Part shown: positions 18,285 to 26,354 of the stretch, piece after piece
Position numbering within the stretch: the stretch's first letter is position 1
Layout: every line of letters begins with the position of its first letter
Source of the DNA: Bradyrhizobium retamae
GTDB lineage: Bacteria; Pseudomonadota; Alphaproteobacteria; Rhizobiales; Xanthobacteraceae
Assembly: GCF_001440415.1 (NCBI RefSeq)
Contig: NZ_LLYA01000090.1
Location: 1-64,000 of the forward strand
Length of the DNA: 64,000 nucleotides
Direction: 5' to 3'
Notes under the pieces: model-generated
The model's input: the letters and a program-made list of their open reading frames with translations, nothing else
What the model was told of the DNA's origin: nothing
Databases searched by the model: none
Translations under genes and position numbers: made by a program

Positions 18285-18464
18285 CTACCGCTCTTCAGCC
18301 CAGTCCGTTTTCTCGCAGCTAAGGCAGCGGAGGAGGCGAAAGCTCTTGCCCTGGCGACTGTCGAGGATCACCACGGGCCGCGCGATGCCGCCGCAATGAT
18401 TGCAAGTCGGATGATGAGGCGGCTGGCACCGCCCGGCGTCATTCGCACCTCGTACGTCACTCAC
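18285..18464 (-). CDS. Small zinc-ribbon-like protein, GTG start
   Basis: A 59-residue protein read on the minus strand from GTG 18464, preceded by a strong GAGGAGGG ribosome-binding sequence. Two CXXC pairs are present: CNHC (residues 21-24) and CLSC (47-50), separated by IARPVVILDSRQGKSFRLLR, plus C13. The pattern fits a compact zinc ribbon. The chain ends EKTDWAEER. The opposite strand also has an open frame here, but the cysteine pattern and ribosome-binding site favour this strand. Role unknown; possibly nucleic-acid or protein binding. Confidence 0.75.
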   Translation of the reverse strand: MSDVRGANDAGRCQPPHHPTCNHCGGIARPVVILDSRQGKSFRLLRCLSCEKTDWAEER

Positions 18465-18530
18465 TGCACCCTCCTCTAAGGGCGACTCACGTAAGAGCCG
18501 AAGCCAAGAACCAGGCGCACCGTCAATTTT

Positions 18531-18947
18531 CTAATCTAAAAGCCAGATCCTTCCGCTCCATAACTCATCAAAAGTGTCAGGGACGTAATTCGGCGCCCGC
18601 GCTTGCACGGCTTCCTCCGGTGCCCACGCTTGCACGGCTTCTTTCGGTACCCACGCCTGCGCGTCTAGTGGATTGAAACGCTTTTCAGGGACTATGGTCA
18701 CAACGTCCTTGAGCGACGGTTGCGCGGCCACGCCCTTGGGCCACTCCAGCAAGGCTTTCGAAAGCCCCGGCTTGCCCTCGTACCAGCATTTTCGTCCGTC
18801 GATGAGACGATACGACCACCATTTTCCATTCGGATTTGACGGCGCCGCGGCGCTGCATTCCTGTTTCGCTTCCGCATCTGGAATCCCCAACAACAGCAGC
18901 GCAGCAACGAAAGCCGTCAGAGCCATTGATGAGGGCTGCTTGCTCAT
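18531..18947 (-). CDS. Exported protein with W-YR-GRKCW motif and nine-residue repeats
   Basis: A 138-residue protein from ATG 18947 (18965 is also possible). Signal peptide ALTAFVAALLLLGIPDAEA with likely cleavage before KQECSAA. The mature N-terminus has the Cys module KQECSAAAP...GKWWSYRLIDGRKCWYEG, shared with the protein at 17383-18141. A repeat zone follows: QAWVPKEAV, QAWAPEEAV, QARAPNYV. Likely periplasmic; no function known. Confidence 0.7.
   Translation of the reverse strand: MSKQPSSMALTAFVAALLLLGIPDAEAKQECSAAAPSNPNGKWWSYRLIDGRKCWYEGKPGLSKALLEWPKGVAAQPSLKDVVTIVPEKRFNPLDAQAWVPKEAVQAWAPEEAVQARAPNYVPDTFDELWSGRIWLLD
18590..18662. repeat. 27-base tandem repeats within the exported protein gene
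   Basis: Nearly three copies of a 27-base unit containing GCTTGCACGGCTTC, encoding QAWxPxEAV-type nonapeptides. The copies differ at a few positions, so expansion is not recent. Confidence 0.7.
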
Positions 18948-19132
18948 TTGCGTGGCTCGAAGCAACTACGTTGCTGCAAGCGGCTCACAGCAGCCATCAC
19001 ATCGGGACGTTCGAGAACTTCTACCAACTTGTCGAGGATACGCTCACTATTCTGCGGCCGTGGTTGCAGGTATTCTTCCAGTATGAGTTGCGCCTCGCCA
19101 ATCGCGCGAATAGCCAATTGTTGATCAGTCAT
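18944..19132 (-). CDS. Small conserved hypothetical protein
   Basis: A 62-residue protein beginning MTDQQLAIRAIGEAQLILEE and ending RLQQRSCFEPRK. It looks helical and soluble. I recall similar MTDQQLAIRAI-type small proteins in bradyrhizobial genomes, without function. It overlaps the start of the next gene on the same strand by 4 bases, consistent with coupling. Confidence 0.6.
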   Translation of the reverse strand: MTDQQLAIRAIGEAQLILEEYLQPRPQNSERILDKLVEVLERPDVMAAVSRLQQRSCFEPRK

Positions 19133-19807
19133 ACGCGTTACTCACAGCGCCCCCGCTAAACAAAGAAGGCAAATCAAGACCTCATTTGGGTTTTTCCCCG
19201 TTTTTCTTCAGGGTTCCATCAATTTTTGTTTCAATGTTTGGCAGGAGCCCTGCCGGATTATGTGGAGGGACTTGGTCTTACTGGGCGCAGACGGATTGCG
19301 GCCGTGATGGTTGCGGTTGCGATCTTTCAAGCCGCCATCTTGCGGCGAGATAGAACGATCGGGCCGCGTGGGGAAAACTCCGCTTAGGTCAACCGAACTG
19401 CATTGTGCGACTCGGCAGTCCGTGCTGGCTTCCTCAAAATTCGAGTCTGGTTTTGCGGGGCAAGGAAGTTGAGCCAGTTTTCCTTTATGCTTCTGCTCGT
19501 GATGTCCCTGATGCTCACCGTGTGCGTCGGAGTGGCCGCTTGGCGCGTGTCCGACGACTGGCCGGAAGTTACCGGAAGCACTTCGCCGGCATTTGTCTAC
19601 ATGCGTTGAAAATAAGGGCCTCAACTCCTGACGGAGCCAAGGCCCTTGCTGCAGCAGATACAGCCTGACGCTCACACCGGGCAGACGCGGGTGCTCCGCG
19701 CATCTCACGCTGTCATAGCAAATGTTAGCCGTGCGTCAGCCGATACGTCGCGCGCAACAGGAATGTAGGCGCACCACCGCACTACGAACCCGCGCGAGCT
19801 TCGCGGC
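19133..19807. other. Intergenic region without a supported gene
   Basis: A 675-base stretch. A minus-strand frame of 166 codons (19208-19708) and plus-strand frames of 60-90 codons around 19403-19668 exist, but their compositions look non-coding and their starts lack ribosome-binding sites. One plus frame has a hydrophobic run (SFMLLLVMSLMLTVCVGVAA, about 19480-19540), which might be the remains of a small membrane protein. Nothing firm. Confidence 0.4.
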
Positions 19808-20221
19808 TCAATCGCAGTAGCTCCACCTGCCATAGCCGTCGTCGCATTGCGCCCGCGCACGATACGGCACGGGCAGCGGCGGCCGCGGCGCGTACTCGCC
19901 CGCATAGTCGTACTCCTGCGCGTAGTAGCGGTCGGGATAGGCGGGCGCGCGTTCGACGTAGACGGGCTGCGCGGGGTAGGGCGTTCCGTACTCGCCATAG
20001 ACCGCTGCCGGTGCACGGTAGGCGGGGTCCGGCACACCGTAAGAGCGATATCGGTAATCAGGTTCCGCGTACGGCCGATAAGCCGGTCGCGGGCGCACAT
20101 TGATGTTTGCGGAAGGCGCGTAGATTCCGCCTGGCGCGACGTAGACGGATGACAGGTCGCTGGCCGCGGCCGCCGTGGAACACAGCACAACGAAAGCCAG
20201 CGTGAGCGATGATCGGTACAT
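19808..20221 (-). CDS. Exported Tyr/Pro-rich hypothetical protein
   Basis: A 137-residue protein with signal peptide MYRSSLTLAFVVLCSTAAAA and a mature part rich in Tyr, Pro, Arg and Ala (RPAYRPYAEPDYRYRSYG, YPDRYYAQEYDYAGEY), ending CDDGYGRWSYCD with a potential disulfide. Low complexity prevents family assignment; similar short exported proteins are common in bradyrhizobia (recall). Confidence 0.65.
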   Translation of the reverse strand: MYRSSLTLAFVVLCSTAAAASDLSSVYVAPGGIYAPSANINVRPRPAYRPYAEPDYRYRSYGVPDPAYRAPAAVYGEYGTPYPAQPVYVERAPAYPDRYYAQEYDYAGEYAPRPPLPVPYRARAQCDDGYGRWSYCD

Positions 20222-20434
20222 GTGTGAAGCCTCCAACTACTCAAGCCGCGCCAGCCAGCGTGGTTAATTTTCGCTAAACAAATCGAGCTGCGCAATGTTA
20301 TTTTGCGCGAAGAAGTGTGCCATTTCTGGACTGCGCACACATTCGCGTGTCGGCGATAGTCGTAATTGTGAATGCCTCAGCCTGGCGCGTCATTGCAATG
20401 ACGGCTGGTGTGACACATCCAAAGGATCGTCATC

Positions 20435-21277
20435 ATGAGCGACTTCACCATCCGCACGATGCGGCCGGATGAAATCTCACTCGCCATCGACTGGGCCGCC
20501 GCCGAAGGCTGGAATCCGGGGCTTGCGGATGCGACCTGTTTTTCGTCCGTTGATCCGCACGGCTTTTTCATCGGCGAGATCGATGGCGCACCTGTCGCGA
20601 CCGTCTCTTGCGTCAATTACGGCGCGCGCTTTTCCTTTCTCGGCTTTTACATCGTGCGGGCGGATTTGCGCGGCAAACGATTTGGTCTGCGGATATGGAA
20701 CGCGGCCATTGCGCATGCCGGCGCGCGCGTGATCGGGCTCGATGGCGTGACGGCGCAGCAGGACAATTACAGGAAGTCCGGATTCGAACTCGCTTACGCC
20801 AACGTACGCTATGGCGGCATGGTCGCGGCACCGAGTTCGCCGCAGACCAAGGTGATTGACCTGAGCGAAGTCCCGCTGGCTGACGTGGAAGCAGAAGACG
20901 CAACGGTGTTTCCGGCGCGGCGGTCGGCGTTCCTGCGGGCCTGGATCGGCTCGCCCGGACATGTCGGGTACGCGGTCGTGCGCGATGGCCGGCTGGCGGG
21001 CTGGGGTGTGATCCGGCCGTGCCGGAAGGGTTTTAAGATCGGGCCGCTGGTGGCCGACGACCGCGCTACCGCGGAAGCGGTATTGTCCGCCTTGCTTGCC
21101 AAGGTGGGTGGCGGCGAGATTTTTCTGGACGTGCCCAGCATCAACCGCGACGCGGTCGCGCTGGCGGAAGGTTTTGGGCTCGCGCCGGTGTTCGAGACGG
21201 CGCGCATGTATACCGGCGCAATCCCGCCGCTGCGGCTGGAGCGGGTGTTCGGGGTGACAAGCTTTGAGTTGGGGTAG
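20435..21277 (+). CDS. GNAT family N-acetyltransferase
   Basis: The 280-residue protein begins MSDFTIRTMRPDEISLAIDW, with an N-terminal GNAT fold (acetyl-CoA loop in VRADLRGKRFGLRIWNAAI at about residues 75-93) and a second GNAT-like half (GYAVVRDGRLAGWGVIRPC, GFGLAPVFETARMYTG). The two-domain layout resembles YitH-type acetyltransferases. Substrate unknown. It ends convergently, about 115 bases from the AI-2E transporter gene, with a family B repeat between. Confidence 0.85.
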   Translation: MSDFTIRTMRPDEISLAIDWAAAEGWNPGLADATCFSSVDPHGFFIGEIDGAPVATVSCVNYGARFSFLGFYIVRADLRGKRFGLRIWNAAIAHAGARVIGLDGVTAQQDNYRKSGFELAYANVRYGGMVAAPSSPQTKVIDLSEVPLADVEAEDATVFPARRSAFLRAWIGSPGHVGYAVVRDGRLAGWGVIRPCRKGFKIGPLVADDRATAEAVLSALLAKVGGGEIFLDVPSINRDAVALAEGFGLAPVFETARMYTGAIPPLRLERVFGVTSFELG

Positions 21278-21285
21278 GCGACACG

Positions 21286-21373
21286 ACCGCCATTGCGACC
21301 GAAGCGACGAAGCAATCCATCTATCCCCGTGCGGACAAGTGGATTGCTTCGCTTCGCTCGCAATGACGGCGGT
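21286..21373. repeat. Dispersed intergenic repeat, family B copy 1
   Basis: A palindromic element: ACCGCCATTGCGA at one end, TCGCAATGACGGCGGT at the other, and an inner inverted pair GAAGCAATCCAT / TGGATTGCTTC. The same inner pair occurs in 35571-35725. It lies between two convergent genes and could fold into a transcript-ending hairpin. Confidence 0.8.
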
Positions 21374-21392
21374 TGCTGAACGCTACCGATCG

Positions 21393-22463
21393 CTACCGAT
21401 CGCCCACACGCTCATCCCGTGACGTGCGCCTGGACGTCGAAAAAATCTCCCAGCTCACCATGAAGATCGCGGCGATCAGCGGGCCGATGACGAAACCGTT
21501 GAGGCCGAAGACTTCGATGCCGCCGAGCGTGGAAATCAGCACAACGTAATCCGGCAGCTTGGTATCCTTGCCGACCAGGAATGGACGCAGCACATTGTCC
21601 ACTAGGCCGATGATCAGCACGCCATAGGCGATCAGCGCGATGCCCTGCCAAACGGCGCCGGTTGCCAGAAAGTAGATCGCGACGGGGAGCCAGACTAACG
21701 CGGCTCCGATGGCCGGCAACAGCGACAGGAATGCCATCAGCACGGCCCACAAAATCGGCGCGTGAACCCCGAGGAACCAGAACGCCAAACCGCCGAGCGC
21801 GCCCTGGACAATGGCCACCAGAACCCCACCCTTGACGGTGGCGCGAACGACATCGGCGAACCTGGTGAAGAGCGCTGATTTCTGATCGCCGCGGAGTGGA
21901 ACAGCCTGCTTGATCAGGTCCGCCACTGCCCTGCCATCGCGCGTCAGGAAAAACAGCAGGTACAACATGATGCCGAGGCTGATCACGAACTCGAAAGTGT
22001 TCATCCCGATAGTAAGCGCCTGGGGAGCCAGGACCTGACCGCCCTTCATCAGGTTGGACGACAATGTTTCGCGAAGCCCTGAAAGATTGGTCAGGTTGAA
22101 CCGCTCCAGCCAACCGGTTGCCCAGGCCGGCAGCGCATCGAAGACACGCTGGATGTAGCCGGCGAAATCATATTCTCCGGACCTGATCTTCTCAAAAAGG
22201 CTCGTCGCTTCCTGCACCAGGGAGGCCGCAACCATCGCCAGCGGTATGAGTACGATCGCGACGATGAGCAGGACGGTTACCAGGGCCGCGAGGTTCGGCC
22301 TGCCGGGCATCGATCGCAGCAGCGCCCGATTCACTGGCGCAAAGATGACGGCTACGATGATCGCCCACAGAACGGCGCCGTAGAACGGTTGCAAAACCCA
22401 GGCGAATGCCAGCGTAACGGCAAACAGCAAGAGCAGAAAAGTCTGATCATCGATCCTTCGCAC
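21393..22463 (-). CDS. AI-2E family (DUF20) transporter
   Basis: A 356-residue polytopic protein from GTG 22463. Hydrophobic helices start at residue 8 (FLLLLFAVTLAFAWVLQPFY) and include the family-typical PAIGAALVWLPVAIY and a C-terminal LNGFVIGPLIAAIFMVSWEI segment. The family includes autoinducer-2 exporters and Na+/H+ antiporters; substrate unknown. No linked genes. Confidence 0.88.
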   Translation of the reverse strand: MRRIDDQTFLLLLFAVTLAFAWVLQPFYGAVLWAIIVAVIFAPVNRALLRSMPGRPNLAALVTVLLIVAIVLIPLAMVAASLVQEATSLFEKIRSGEYDFAGYIQRVFDALPAWATGWLERFNLTNLSGLRETLSSNLMKGGQVLAPQALTIGMNTFEFVISLGIMLYLLFFLTRDGRAVADLIKQAVPLRGDQKSALFTRFADVVRATVKGGVLVAIVQGALGGLAFWFLGVHAPILWAVLMAFLSLLPAIGAALVWLPVAIYFLATGAVWQGIALIAYGVLIIGLVDNVLRPFLVGKDTKLPDYVVLISTLGGIEVFGLNGFVIGPLIAAIFMVSWEIFSTSRRTSRDERVGDR

Positions 22464-22572
22464 TGGCGTCTCGTTTCCTTGCCTTCACCTCGGCCGCGCC
22501 AATGTTCAGCGACGAACCGGCGCGCGCTCTCCATCGCCTTGTACAGCATTTTTCGGACTCGTACCGCGCCAG

Positions 22573-22690
22573 TGTAGGATGGGTGGAGGCAACGGATCCG
22601 GCCTTTGGTCGGCCCGATGATAAACTTCGCGATACCCATCACCCTTCTTGAATGGAGTGTAGACGATGGGTAGCGCTTCGCTCCACCGCA
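22573..22690. repeat. Intergenic repeat with GATGGGT units
   Basis: Contains GTGTAGGATGGGTGGAG, the reverse form ATACCCATCACCC and GATGGGTAGCGCTTCGCT. Such GATGGGT/ACCCATC inverted elements with GCTTCGCTCCACC are a recurrent bradyrhizobial intergenic type (recall). It fills much of the 236 bases between the AI-2E and DUF411 genes. Confidence 0.5.
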
Positions 22691-22699
22691 TTCTGCGGA

Positions 22700-23185
22700 C
22701 TAAGTGTCAATCCGCTGCGTTCCGATGAAGCGCATGTAAGGCGTTTGCCCAGCCGGCCCGAACAGTACGACGGTGTAGGGATGGGGAGGCCCACCTTCCA
22801 TTCCGGGCGACCCAACGGGCATGCCGGGAACGGCAAGACCCTTGGCGTTCGGACGTTCCGCCAGCAAGTGCTGGATCGCGAGCGCCGGCACGTGTCCTTC
22901 GATTGCGTAGCCGCTCACGACGGCGGTGTGACAGGCGGCGAGCTCAGGCGGAATGCCATGCTGCTGCTTGCTCGGCGCAAGATCGGCAGCGTCATGCACC
23001 TCGACCGGAAAGCCGGCCGCGCGCAGATGGTCGGCCCAGCCGGAACAACAGCTGCAATTCGGGTCCTTGTGGACAATCACGACAGGGTTAGCGGCAGCGG
23101 CGGACGCGATCGTCCGGCCTGCCAGCACGGCGGCGATCACGCCGAGGAAGGACCGCCGGGCGATGCAATGCAGTGTTTCGCTCAT
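22700..23185 (-). CDS. DUF411 metal-binding exported protein
   Basis: The 161-residue protein from ATG 23185 has an N-terminal export signal (RRSFLGVIAAVLAGRTIASA, twin-arginine-like) and a DUF411 domain with the cluster KDPNCSCCSGWADHL at about residues 41-55, a later Cys (AACHTAVV) and PGMPVGSPGM. DUF411 proteins are associated with copper and other metal resistance. The neighbouring cupredoxin and His-rich genes on the same strand support a periplasmic metal role. Confidence 0.85.
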   Translation of the reverse strand: MSETLHCIARRSFLGVIAAVLAGRTIASAAAANPVVIVHKDPNCSCCSGWADHLRAAGFPVEVHDAADLAPSKQQHGIPPELAACHTAVVSGYAIEGHVPALAIQHLLAERPNAKGLAVPGMPVGSPGMEGGPPHPYTVVLFGPAGQTPYMRFIGTQRIDT

Positions 23186-23216
23186 CGACTTCACCTTTTC
23201 CGTTGGCGGGATTTCA

Positions 23217-23390
23217 CAGCATAACCTGGCGTGGATCTGCGGATCGTTCAAAGCGGAAAGCTCGCCCGTTCCGCTTGGATCCGCTATTGTTGAGCCGGGC
23301 CAGTATTTGCTTCATCTGGTCGATCTCCTGCTGCGGTCCCTTGGTTGTCCCCTTAAGCCTGAGTTCTGGCTTCACCTCGCCGTCACTCAT
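23217..23390 (-). CDS. Short hypothetical protein coupled to the cupredoxin gene
   Basis: A 57-residue frame, MSDGEVKPELRLKGTTKGP..., whose ATG overlaps the cupredoxin stop codon (ATGA). That overlap is the main reason to accept it. The protein is charged and soluble, with no recognisable domain. It could be a chance frame; homologues in other genomes would decide. Confidence 0.4.
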
Positions 23391-23848
23391 TTCACCAGGA
23401 TTTGGCCGATCATACCGCCGTCGCGATGGCCGGGGATCAGGCACGAAAATTCGAACGTGCCTGCCCTGGTGAATTTCCAGACGATCTCGGCCGATTTTTT
23501 TGGCGCCAGCCGCACGCCGTTAGGTTCGTCGTGCTCCATGTGCGGGTGTTGCTTCATATCCTCGGCGTGCTTCAGGTTCTCTTCGGTCGTGGCGAGCAGG
23601 AATTCGTGGTCTTCCTGGCCGACATTGCGGATCACGAAACGGATCTGCTCGCCGCGCTTCACCTCGATGCGTGAGGGCGTGTAGGCCATTTCGCTCATTT
23701 CAACTTGAATCGTCCGCGAAGGTTTCTTTGGATTACCGGGCTCGCCGGCCGAATAGGTTTCATGGGCATGCTTGTCGTGGCTATGCGCAGGCGCTGGCAA
23801 CGCGCACAAGGCGGCCACTGCAAGGCCAGCCGTTATGATGTTTTTCAT
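23387..23848 (-). CDS. Cupredoxin domain (plastocyanin/azurin-like) protein
   Basis: A 153-residue protein with signal peptide MKNIITAGLAVAALCALPAPAHS, a His-containing start (HDKHAHETY) and a cupredoxin domain. Type-1 copper ligands are visible: H in DHEFLL and the C-terminal CLIPGHRDGGM (Cys, His, Met). The segment EDMKQHPHMEHDEPNG may bind further metal. A periplasmic copper-binding or electron-transfer role is likely. Confidence 0.88.
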   Translation of the reverse strand: MKNIITAGLAVAALCALPAPAHSHDKHAHETYSAGEPGNPKKPSRTIQVEMSEMAYTPSRIEVKRGEQIRFVIRNVGQEDHEFLLATTEENLKHAEDMKQHPHMEHDEPNGVRLAPKKSAEIVWKFTRAGTFEFSCLIPGHRDGGMIGQILVK

Positions 23849-23970
23849 CCGATGTTCTCTCTCGTCGTCAACGATCAGCCGCGGCGACGCGCGGCACGTT
23901 GGGCTAGATTCGTGGAAAGGTGCGGGCATGCGTGCGCTGTCGAAGCACAGCCGCCCATCGTGATGTCGGA

Positions 23971-24393
23971 TCAGGCGATCGGAGGACGATAGAGCAGAGG
24001 GGGAGCCTCACCCGGCAGAAGCTGGAAGTTCTCGGCAGCGCAGAGCGAGATCGGCGGCGAGGGCTTTGCGACGGCAGGCGGATCGGCCGCGATCGCCGAA
24101 ACGCACAGCACCGCGCAGCACGGCCCCGGCGAGGCATCGCCGTCGTGCTGATGCCCGGCGTGCCCGGTCATGACATGGCCGGCACTGGCGTGATGCTGGT
24201 GCGCGGCCCCATGTTCCGGTTGCGCGCCGTCATGAACATGCGCTGCGGCAGCCGTCCCGGGCTGGTGCGCGAGGCACGACGCGGCTTCGCCGAGCGCCAG
24301 CGCGGCGCCGGGTGCCAACACGCAAAACAGATAGAGCAGGGCAGCAAACCACCCCGCTTTGATGCGCACCGGCCTCGTCAAGCGAACGAACAT
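23971..24393 (-). CDS. His-rich membrane-associated protein, probably metal related
   Basis: A 140-residue protein with an N-terminal hydrophobic helix (WFAALLYLFCVLAPGAALAL), a central His-rich zone (HVHDGAQPEHGAAHQHHAS, HVMTGHAGHQHDGD) and Cys residues (PCCAVLCVSA). The His/Met/Cys content and position upstream of the cupredoxin suggest copper handling, in the manner of CopB/DUF2946-like proteins (inference). No catalytic motif. Confidence 0.65.
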   Translation of the reverse strand: MFVRLTRPVRIKAGWFAALLYLFCVLAPGAALALGEAASCLAHQPGTAAAAHVHDGAQPEHGAAHQHHASAGHVMTGHAGHQHDGDASPGPCCAVLCVSAIAADPPAVAKPSPPISLCAAENFQLLPGEAPPLLYRPPIA

Positions 24394-24454
24394 GGCGGCA
24401 AATTAGTATCAGCCGACGTTTCAGCCAAGATGCTGCAGCCGGTTGGTTCTCTCT

Positions 24455-24580
24455 CCGTCATTCCGGGGCGATGCGACAGCATCGAACCCGGAACCTCGAG
24501 ATTTCCGCGTTATCTCGGGATTCCTCAGGCGCGCTACTGCGCACCGTCGTTCACGCTGCGCGTGCCCCGGAATGACGACG
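24455..24580. repeat. Dispersed intergenic repeat, family A copy 2
   Basis: Begins TCCGTCATTCCGGGGCGATG and ends GCCCCGGAATGACGACG, with ends inverted relative to each other. The interior shares CCCGGAACCTCGAGATT and GCGCACCGTCGTTC with 12492-12598. It sits just upstream of the MFS gene; the apparent coding frame through it is spurious. Confidence 0.75.
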
Positions 24581-24598
24581 ACCCCCCACCACAACTGC

Positions 24599-25897
24599 AT
24601 GCCTAACATCGCGGCATTGTGGCTTGACGTTAGGCGATTTGACCCCGAAGTTCCGCATGCCGTGGTGATTTCTTCTGAGCTTTCCCGAGATTCCGACCTG
24701 TTCGTTCCCGATTCGCGCCGGGCGTGGATCCGGCTTGCCGTGGCCGTGCTGATCGGCTCGCTAGGCAGCGTCGGCATGTGGTCCGTGGTGGTCGCGCTGC
24801 CCGTGGTGCAGACGGAGTTTGCCGCGAGCCGCGGCACCGCGTCGCTGGCCTTTACCATGGTGATGCTCGGGTTCGGTTCCGGCGGGGTGCTGACCGGCAA
24901 GATCACCGACCGCTACGGCATCGTCACCGCGATCGGGCTCGGCATCGGCATTTTGGGTCTCGGCTATGTCGTCGCGGGAATGTCGACATCGATCTGGCAC
25001 TTTATCCTGGTGCATTTCGCTATCGGGCTGTCGTCGTCCGCCACGTTCGGGCCGCTGATGGCGGAAGCCTCGCACTGGTTCGACCGTTATAGGGGGCTCG
25101 CGGTCGCGATTGCCGCTAGTGGCAATTACATCGGCGGCACGATCTGGCCGCCGCTGGTGAATTTCGGCATCGAGCAGCTCGGCTGGCGCACCAGTCATGT
25201 CGCGATCGGCATCTTCACGGCGGTAGCGATGACGCTGGCGCTGATCGGCTTGCGGATGCTGATGGGCGCGGGAGGACAGCGCGACCACGACAACGCGGCG
25301 CCGCCGCGCGTCGATCTAAAACTCTCCACCAACGCGCTGACCGCGATCCTGTCGCTGGCCGGCATCGCCTGCTGCGTGGCGATGTCGATGCCGCAGGTGC
25401 ACATCGTCGCCTATTGCGGCGACCTCGGCTATGGCGTGGCGCGCGGCGCCGAAATGCTGTCGCTGATGCTGGGCTTTGGCATCATCAGCCGGATCGGAAG
25501 CGGCTTTCTCGCCGACAAGATCGGCGGCATCCGCACGCTTTTGATCGGGTCGTTCGCGCAGGGCACCGCGCTTCTGTTCTATCTGTTCTTCGACAGCCTG
25601 ACTTCGCTCTACGTCATCTCGGCGATGTTCGGCCTGTTCCAGGGCGGCATCGTGCCGAGCTACGCCATCATCGTGCGCGAGGCGATGCCGGCCTCCGAAG
25701 CGGCGACCCGCGTCGGCATCGTGATCTTTGCTTCCGTGTTCGGCATGTCGTTCGGCGGCTGGATCTCGGGCGCGATCTTCGACGCCACCGGCTCCTACGG
25801 CGCCGCGTTCGCCAATGGGCTGGCGTGGAACGCGCTCAACATCACGATCATGGTGCTGCTGTTGATGCGTGCGCGGCAACGACTGGCGATGGCTTGA
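24599..25897 (+). CDS. Major facilitator superfamily transporter
   Basis: A 432-residue protein with about twelve hydrophobic helices. The MFS loop motif appears as GKITDRYGIVTAIG and GFLADKIGGIRTLLIG. It resembles monocarboxylate/oxalate-formate type MFS proteins (HWFDRYRGLAVAIAASGNY). Substrate unknown. The frame is open upstream to 24443, but that part is read through a repeat, so I choose ATG 24599; GTG 24661 is also possible. Confidence 0.87.
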   Translation: MPNIAALWLDVRRFDPEVPHAVVISSELSRDSDLFVPDSRRAWIRLAVAVLIGSLGSVGMWSVVVALPVVQTEFAASRGTASLAFTMVMLGFGSGGVLTGKITDRYGIVTAIGLGIGILGLGYVVAGMSTSIWHFILVHFAIGLSSSATFGPLMAEASHWFDRYRGLAVAIAASGNYIGGTIWPPLVNFGIEQLGWRTSHVAIGIFTAVAMTLALIGLRMLMGAGGQRDHDNAAPPRVDLKLSTNALTAILSLAGIACCVAMSMPQVHIVAYCGDLGYGVARGAEMLSLMLGFGIISRIGSGFLADKIGGIRTLLIGSFAQGTALLFYLFFDSLTSLYVISAMFGLFQGGIVPSYAIIVREAMPASEAATRVGIVIFASVFGMSFGGWISGAIFDATGSYGAAFANGLAWNALNITIMVLLLMRARQRLAMA

Positions 25898-25965
25898 ATT
25901 TGATCAGGGGTGGCGGTTTGATGCGCATGCTAGACCGCCTGTCCCGTCTCCTTCAGGAGAGATGA

Positions 25966-25990
25966 GGAACAAGCCAAGGCAATTATCGTT
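25966..25990 (+). promoter_or_regulatory. EcfG-type promoter for the DUF1488 gene
   Basis: GGAAC (25966-25970), exactly 16 bases, CGTT (25987-25990): an exact match to GGAAC-N16/17-CGTT. It lies 36 bases upstream of the start at 26026. Confidence 0.72.
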
Positions 25991-26025
25991 TCTCAAGTAT
26001 CCTTTCTCTCCGGGAGGAACACCCG

Positions 26026-26304
26026 ATGGCACTCGCACGCGGAAACATTCGCGGTTACGAGTTCGACCGCATGGTGCTGCTGTTTTCCATGATGGACGGC
26101 CCGAGGGAAATACCCTGCGCGGTCAGCGCCTCCGCGATGGATGCTCTGGAGCATGCCTCGCGCACGGCGACCAGCCAGCGTGAAGAACAATTCCTTCGGT
26201 TGCGCGACCGCATCGAACAATGCGCGTCGCGCAAGTTCGATGCGGGGGAGTTCGAGGGGACTCCGCCCGGCATCATCCTGCGCAGCATCGATTTTCGCGG
26301 TTAG
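26026..26304 (+). CDS. DUF1488 family protein
   Basis: A 92-residue protein: MALARGNIRGYEFDRMVLLF...REIPCAVSASAMDAL...EGTPPGIILRSIDF. The layout (substrate-like beta strands, CAVSASAMD, long helix, final RSIDF) fits DUF1488, a small soluble family of unknown function found in rhizobia. An upstream CGGGAGG-like sequence precedes the ATG. The EcfG-type promoter suggests stress induction. Confidence 0.78.
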   Translation: MALARGNIRGYEFDRMVLLFSMMDGPREIPCAVSASAMDALEHASRTATSQREEQFLRLRDRIEQCASRKFDAGEFEGTPPGIILRSIDFRG

Positions 26305-26354
26305 CTCTGTTGCTGACCCTGCTCTAGGCGATGTCTGTCGCGATGGTAGGCCGC

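Noticed and set aside
18276..18479. A 67-codon plus-strand frame
   Set aside because: The minus strand at the same place encodes a zinc-ribbon protein with two CXXC pairs and a strong ribosome-binding site.
19208..19708. A 166-codon minus-strand frame
   Set aside because: No recognisable domain, an odd His/Ser/Arg mix, no ribosome-binding site and competing frames on the other strand.
24443..24598. N-terminal extension of the MFS gene
   Set aside because: It is read through a family A repeat and has no membrane or signal character; the transporter sequence starts after it.
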